Assembly: GCF_000620465.1 (NCBI RefSeq)
Contig: NZ_JIBE01000007.1
Location: 62,001-126,000, forward strand
Direction: 5' to 3'
Length of the DNA stretch: 64,000 bases
Origin: Ralstonia sp. UNC404CL21Col
GTDB lineage: Bacteria > Pseudomonadota > Gammaproteobacteria > Burkholderiales > Burkholderiaceae
Of the stretch, positions 63,575-64,000 are shown in pieces (the stretch's first letter is position 1; each line of letters begins with the position of its first letter). The translations under genes and the position numbers were made by a program. Under the pieces are notes generated by a model. That model did no database searches and had not been told where the DNA came from. It saw nothing but the letters and a program-made list of their open reading frames with translations.

Positions 63575-64000
63575 TTAACGCGAATACAGTTCGACGATCA
63601 GGCTTTCGTTGATATCGCCAGCGATATCTGCACGATCCGGAGCCTGCTTGAAGACGCCTTCCATCTTCTTGGCATCCACGCTCACCCAGATCGGGAAGCC
63701 AGTCTGCTCAGCCAGCGTCAGCGACTCAGCAATACGCACTTGCTTCTTCGACTTTTCGCGGATCGCGATCACGTCGCCCGACTTGACCTGAGCCGACGGA
63801 ACGTTCAGAGCTTGGCCGTTCACCAGGATCGCCTTGTGCGACACCAGCTGACGAGCTTCTGCGCGCGTCGAGCCGAAGCCCATGCGGTAAACGACGTTGT
63901 CCAGACGCGACTCCAGCAGTTGCAGCAGGGTTTCGCCCGTGTTGCCCTTTCGGCGATCGGCTTCTGCGAAGTAGCGGCGGAATTGACGTTCCAGCACGCC
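63575..64000 (-). CDS. rpsD: 30S ribosomal protein S4 (N-terminal part outside the window)
   Basis: The last 141 residues of S4; the family is about 207 residues, so some 65 N-terminal residues lie beyond the window end. [22 protein letters not shown] and the S4 RNA-binding domain [18 protein letters not shown]...[13 protein letters not shown] are canonical, as is the end [18 protein letters not shown] (all in pieces). In E. coli S4 autoregulates the alpha operon. The gene runs off the right edge of the window. Confidence 0.97.
   Translation of the reverse strand, partial: GVLERQFRRYFAEADRRKGNTGETLLQLLESRLDNVVYRMGFGSTRAEARQLVSHKAILVNGQALNVPSAQVKSGDVIAIREKSKKQVRIAESLTLAEQTGFPIWVSVDAKKMEGVFKQAPDRADIAGDINESLIVELYSR

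Noticed and set aside
63366-63575. 69-codon frame between rpsD and rpoA beginning at the rpsD stop
   Set aside because: The TAATG coupling is suggestive, but the sequence has no family resemblance and crosses a perfect hairpin; listed only within the hairpin finding.

Overview
The window is a gene-dense, GC-rich chromosomal segment of a betaproteobacterium, most likely Ralstonia or a close Burkholderiaceae relative such as Cupriavidus. This is judged from gene order and protein families, not from a database search. Supporting context is the run his - murA - bolA/ibaG - mla next to gltBD, the order dgt-aroB-aroK-pilQPONM-mrcA-cyaY-lptM-lysA, the order ccsB-resB-cytochrome c4-engB-hemB-dsbD-cutA-rplQ-rpoA-rpsD, an OmpC-type porin and an orphan Bug/TctC-type binding protein. 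I found no rRNA, tRNA, CRISPR array, prophage or classical insertion sequence. The only mobile-type gene is a REP-associated tyrosine transposase (RAYT).

Layout. 1-8.9 kb: the 5' part of a porin gene, then a solute-uptake locus. It has two paralogous binding proteins flanking a TctDE-like two-component system, followed by a fused two-domain permease and an ATPase. 8.9-26.4 kb: about twenty minus-strand genes in a near-continuous run. Read in transcription order they are mlaFEDACB (phospholipid trafficking), an ABC-2 exporter pair, a BolA/IbaG protein, murA, hisGDCB, marC, hisHAFIE, a DUF4870 membrane protein and tatABC. 26.6-34.2 kb: a Bug-type binding protein, then gltD and gltB (glutamate synthase) with a recognisable gltB promoter and leader. 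34.4-35.2 kb: the RAYT gene inside an AT-rich patch with inverted GGGGACAGAT ends. 35.4-44.4 kb: ompW, then dgt, aroB, aroK and the pilMNOPQ type IV pilus operon. 44.8-49.3 kb: mrcA (PBP1A), cyaY, lptM and lysA. 49.4-53.1 kb: an apparent periplasmic oxidative-stress module of lipoprotein, ECF sigma, anti-sigma and MsrPQ, with a candidate ECF promoter. 53.2-61.6 kb: cytochrome c maturation (ccsB, resB), cytochrome c4, engB, hemB, dsbD and cutA. 61.8-64 kb: the distal alpha operon, with rpsD cut by the window end.

Many genes are envelope functions: Mla lipid transport, MurA and PBP1A for peptidoglycan, Tat export, type IV pili, DsbD/Ccs redox chemistry, and MsrPQ repair of periplasmic methionines. 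Tat and MsrP are linked functionally, because MsrP carries a twin-arginine signal.

Most of the window is conserved core genome and no clearly unprecedented system was seen. The places most worth a second look are the lipoprotein/ECF/anti-sigma/MsrPQ cluster with its GGAATA-16-GTTTAC promoter, the RAYT locus with matching ends next to the gltB promoter, the duplicated binding proteins around a two-component system, and a perfect 11-bp stem-loop between rpsD and rpoA. Start codons were often moved inward from the longest reading frame, using family N-termini, signal peptides and ATGA/TGATG couplings.
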